NCBI GenBank assembly: GCA_937858455.1
Contig: CALLYN010000892.1
Coordinates: 1 to 8,408 of the forward strand
DNA: 8,408 nt
Origin: an uncultured Kouleothrix sp.
Lineage (GTDB): Bacteria; Chloroflexota; Chloroflexia; Chloroflexales; Roseiflexaceae
Direction: 5' to 3'
The position numbers were made by a program, and so were the translations under genes. The notes under the pieces are model-generated. The model saw only the letters and a list, made by a program, of their open reading frames with translations. It searched no databases and had not been told where the DNA came from. Below are positions 5,526-8,408 of this stretch, piece after piece. Within the stretch, counting starts at the first letter, position 1; the number at the start of each line of letters is the position of its first letter.

Positions 5526-6164
5526 ATGCGCATCACCTCTGAGCATGTGATCCGGTTCATCGAGGGCGTCGCCGCGCGGATCAAACAGCATCGCGACGAA
5601 CTGGTGCAGCTCGACGCGCCGATCGGCGACTCCGATCACGGCGTCAATATGGATCGCGGGTTTACAACCGTTGTCGAGAAATTGCCGACCGTGGCCGACA
5701 AAGACATCGGCACGATCCTCAAGACCGTCGGGATGACGTTGGTCTCGACCGTCGGTGGCGCATCCGGCCCGCTGTACGGAACCGCGTTTCTGCGCGCTGG
5801 TATGGCGCTGGCGGATCGCTACGAGCTGACGCCGGCCGAGGTGGTTGCGGCGCTCGAGGCCGCGCTCGAGGGCATTCAGGCACGCGGCAAGGCCCAGCGC
5901 GGCGAGAAGACGATGGTCGACGCGATCGGGCCTGGCGTGGATGTGCTGAAGGAAGCCCAGGCTAATGGCGAGGATTTCACCGTCGCGCTGCGCCGCTCGG
6001 TCGAGGCGGTCGAGGCCGGTATGAAGGCCACCATCCCTATGCTGGCTACCAAAGGCCGCGCCTCGTACCTGGGCCAGCGTAGCATCGGCCACCAGGATCC
6101 GGGTGCCACCTCGGCGTTCTATATGGCGCAAGTGTTGTTGGAAACTATCGAGAGAATTCAGTAA
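5526..6164 (+). CDS. dhaL: Dihydroxyacetone kinase subunit DhaL (ADP-binding)
   Basis: 212 aa, the usual DhaL length. DhaL carries a tightly bound Mg-ADP that is phosphorylated by DhaM and then phosphorylates dihydroxyacetone on DhaK. The magnesium-binding aspartates are in [14 protein letters not shown] (D30, D35, D37), the same numbering as in E. coli. GGASGPLYG (about 77-85) and [18 protein letters not shown] are the other nucleotide-site signatures. The all-helical domain is complete. ATG 5526 has GGAGGG at 5515-5520. In E. coli DhaL:ADP is the coactivator of DhaR, so this gene may also report the energy state to the upstream regulator (inference). The next gene is glpK after 104 nt, an interruption of the normal dhaKLM order. 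Confidence 0.97.
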   Translation: MRITSEHVIRFIEGVAARIKQHRDELVQLDAPIGDSDHGVNMDRGFTTVVEKLPTVADKDIGTILKTVGMTLVSTVGGASGPLYGTAFLRAGMALADRYELTPAEVVAALEAALEGIQARGKAQRGEKTMVDAIGPGVDVLKEAQANGEDFTVALRRSVEAVEAGMKATIPMLATKGRASYLGQRSIGHQDPGATSAFYMAQVLLETIERIQ

Positions 6165-6268
6165 GCAGTGGGCGCTCAGCAGCAGGCGGCAATCAGCGCA
6201 GCGCAATGCGCAGTTCCGTGGCCGCCGGCTGTAACCCGCCAACTGCGGCAGACGAGGAGGTCAATATC
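6165..6268 (+). other. Gap between dhaL and glpK with weak inverted repeats
   Basis: CGCAGTT (6209-6215) is inverted at 6241-6247, and GGCGGC (6185-6190) at 6221-6226; the two pairings cannot both form. The left part has a loose 7-bp rhythm (AAGCAGT, GGGCGCT, CAGCAGC, AGGCGGC from 6163) that may be a decayed heptamer array like the one before dhaL. An in-frame ATG at 6206 lies here without a ribosome binding site. No gene is seen. Confidence 0.3.
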
Positions 6269-7765
<1,497 letters not shown>

Positions 7766-7775
7766 TGCAGGGCGC

Positions 7776-7848
7776 AAGGATGAAGGATGGAGGATGAAAT
7801 AGAAATGAGCCTCTTTCATTCGTTCCCCTTCATCTTTCATCCTTTCAT
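7776..7848 (+). repeat. Heptamer-based inverted repeat between glpK and dhaM
   Basis: The left part is a tandem array AAGGATG (7776-7782), AAGGATG (7783-7789), GAGGATG (7790-7796). The right part holds degenerate units in the opposite sense (CTTTCAT 7813-7819, CCTTCAT 7827-7833, CTTTCAT 7834-7840, CTTTCAT 7842-7848). The purine-rich left arm and pyrimidine-rich right arm could form a long imperfect hairpin. The unit length equals that of the array before dhaL but the sequence is unrelated. Confidence 0.7.
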
Positions 7849-7859
7849 TGAGGTATGCG

Positions 7860-8249
7860 ATGGTCAGCCTGCTCATTGTGTCGCACAGTGCACAGCTCGC
7901 CGCTGGGGTCCGCGAGTTTGCTACCCAGGTCTCGGGTGGTAAGGTGCAGATCGTCGACGCTGGCGGTACCGACGATGGTTCGCTTGGCACGAGTATTGAT
8001 CGGATCAAGGCAGGCTTACAGCAGGCGTCATCGCCCGACGGCACGCTGGTACTGGCCGATATCGGCGGCGCGGTTTTGAGCGTCGAGATGGCGATCGAGG
8101 AACTTCAGCTCGCACATGTGCATATCAGCGATGCCCCGCTGGTTGAAGGCGCCTATCTCGCGGCGCTGGAAGCATCGGTCGAGTCTACTCTGGAGGAAAC
8201 TGCGGTAGCGGCGCTCCAGGGTCGCGAGATGATCAAGGTACACCATTAG
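7860..8249 (+). CDS. dhaM: Dihydroxyacetone kinase phosphotransfer subunit DhaM (EIIA domain only)
   Basis: 129 aa. It matches the N-terminal EIIA-Man-like domain of DhaM, which takes phosphate from HPr on a histidine and passes it to the ADP on DhaL. The acceptor is H9 in LLIVSHSAQLAAGV, the same number as in E. coli. GGTDDGSLGTS, LVLADIGGAVLS and the late APLVEGAYLAA segment complete the domain. The HPr and EI-like domains fused to E. coli DhaM are absent, as in many other bacteria, so separate HPr and EI proteins must supply phosphate; neither is in the window. ATG 7860 is preferred, with GAGG at 7850-7853; an in-frame TTG at 7848 would lie inside the repeat and overlap that ribosome binding site. 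It is the last gene seen in the operon, and dense inverted repeats begin 6 nt after its stop. Confidence 0.93.
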   Translation: MVSLLIVSHSAQLAAGVREFATQVSGGKVQIVDAGGTDDGSLGTSIDRIKAGLQQASSPDGTLVLADIGGAVLSVEMAIEELQLAHVHISDAPLVEGAYLAALEASVESTLEETAVAALQGREMIKVHH

Positions 8250-8255
8250 CGTGAC

Positions 8256-8362
8256 GACTTACGCGGTTGGCGCGCCCGACCTTCGGCAGGGTGGTACGTG
8301 AACGTTGCTGCCGCAGGCAAACGTGCCCCAGCGAGATGCCGAACAACGCAACCGCGTAAGTC
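8256..8362. repeat. 107-bp nested inverted-repeat element after dhaM
   Basis: GACTTACGCGGTTG (8256-8269) is exactly inverted at 8349-8362. Inside, TTCGGCA (8282-8288) is inverted at 8337-8343, and an inner stem of ACGTTGC (8302-8308) with GCAAACGT (8317-8324, one bulge) closes the tip. The left interior also contains the 8-bp palindrome GGCGCGCC (8269-8276). There is no gene inside. The 14-bp ends recall insertion-sequence or MITE terminal repeats; I see no clear target-site duplication. It may instead, or also, serve as the operon's 3' structure, although no U run follows. Confidence 0.6.
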
Positions 8363-8391
8363 CTAAGAAGCTGTTTGAAAAGGGTGGTTTG

Positions 8392-8408
8392 GAGGGACAA
8401 AGTCCCTC
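8392..8408. repeat. Hairpin at the right edge of the window
   Basis: GAGGGAC (8392-8398), loop AAA and GTCCCTC (8402-8408) form a perfect 7-bp stem that stops exactly at the window edge. The preceding GGGTGGTTTG suggests the palindrome may continue outside, as in a dispersed repeat or the end of an insertion sequence. This cannot be settled from the bases given. Confidence 0.5.

Overview
Most of the window looks like a GC-rich Chloroflexota-type bacterium (Roseiflexus/Kouleothrix-like is my guess from codon use, gene content and heptamer repeats between genes; not proven). The first ~450 bases do not fit. They are AT-richer, with Bacteroidota-like codon use, and encode the C-terminal part of a nucleotide-sugar dehydrogenase. 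This runs in frame, with no stop, into the C-terminal half of a GC-rich 2'-5' RNA ligase family protein. A chimeric metagenomic assembly is the simplest explanation; a real fusion or transfer is less likely.

Layout: dehydrogenase fragment (2-~451); truncated 2'-5' RNA ligase-like fragment (~452-712); perfect 18-bp hairpin, probably the tRNA terminator (782-821); tRNA-Asn(GUU) on the minus strand (829-903) with a fully consensus sigma70-type promoter (921-949); back-to-back with it, a promoter for a DhaR-type regulator (1011-2990); a 671-bp gene-free interval holding a candidate control region and a long structured leader (2991-3661); then a five-gene plus-strand operon glpF-dhaK-dhaL-glpK-dhaM (3662-8249); finally a nested inverted-repeat element (8256-8362) and a hairpin reaching the right edge (8392-8408).

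How the genes work together: GlpF admits glycerol. GlpK phosphorylates it with ATP to glycerol-3-phosphate. DhaK, DhaL and DhaM form the PEP-dependent dihydroxyacetone kinase, in which phosphate passes from PEP via EI and HPr to DhaM, then to the ADP bound on DhaL, then to dihydroxyacetone held on a DhaK histidine. EI, HPr, a glycerol dehydrogenase and a glycerol-3-phosphate dehydrogenase are not in the window. The DhaR-like protein lacks the GAFTGA sigma54-contact motif, so it probably acts on an ordinary sigma70-type promoter.

The best regulatory signals are two near-identical sites, TGTTGCA-N4-TGCRATAG, exactly 33 bp apart upstream of a good -35/-10 pair, and a perfect 14-bp palindrome over the predicted transcription start. 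About 530 nt of leader follows, with several perfect hairpins and an orphan Shine-Dalgarno sequence. The operon gaps are 75-104 nt and carry inverted repeats; two are built of degenerate 7-bp units in opposite orientations.
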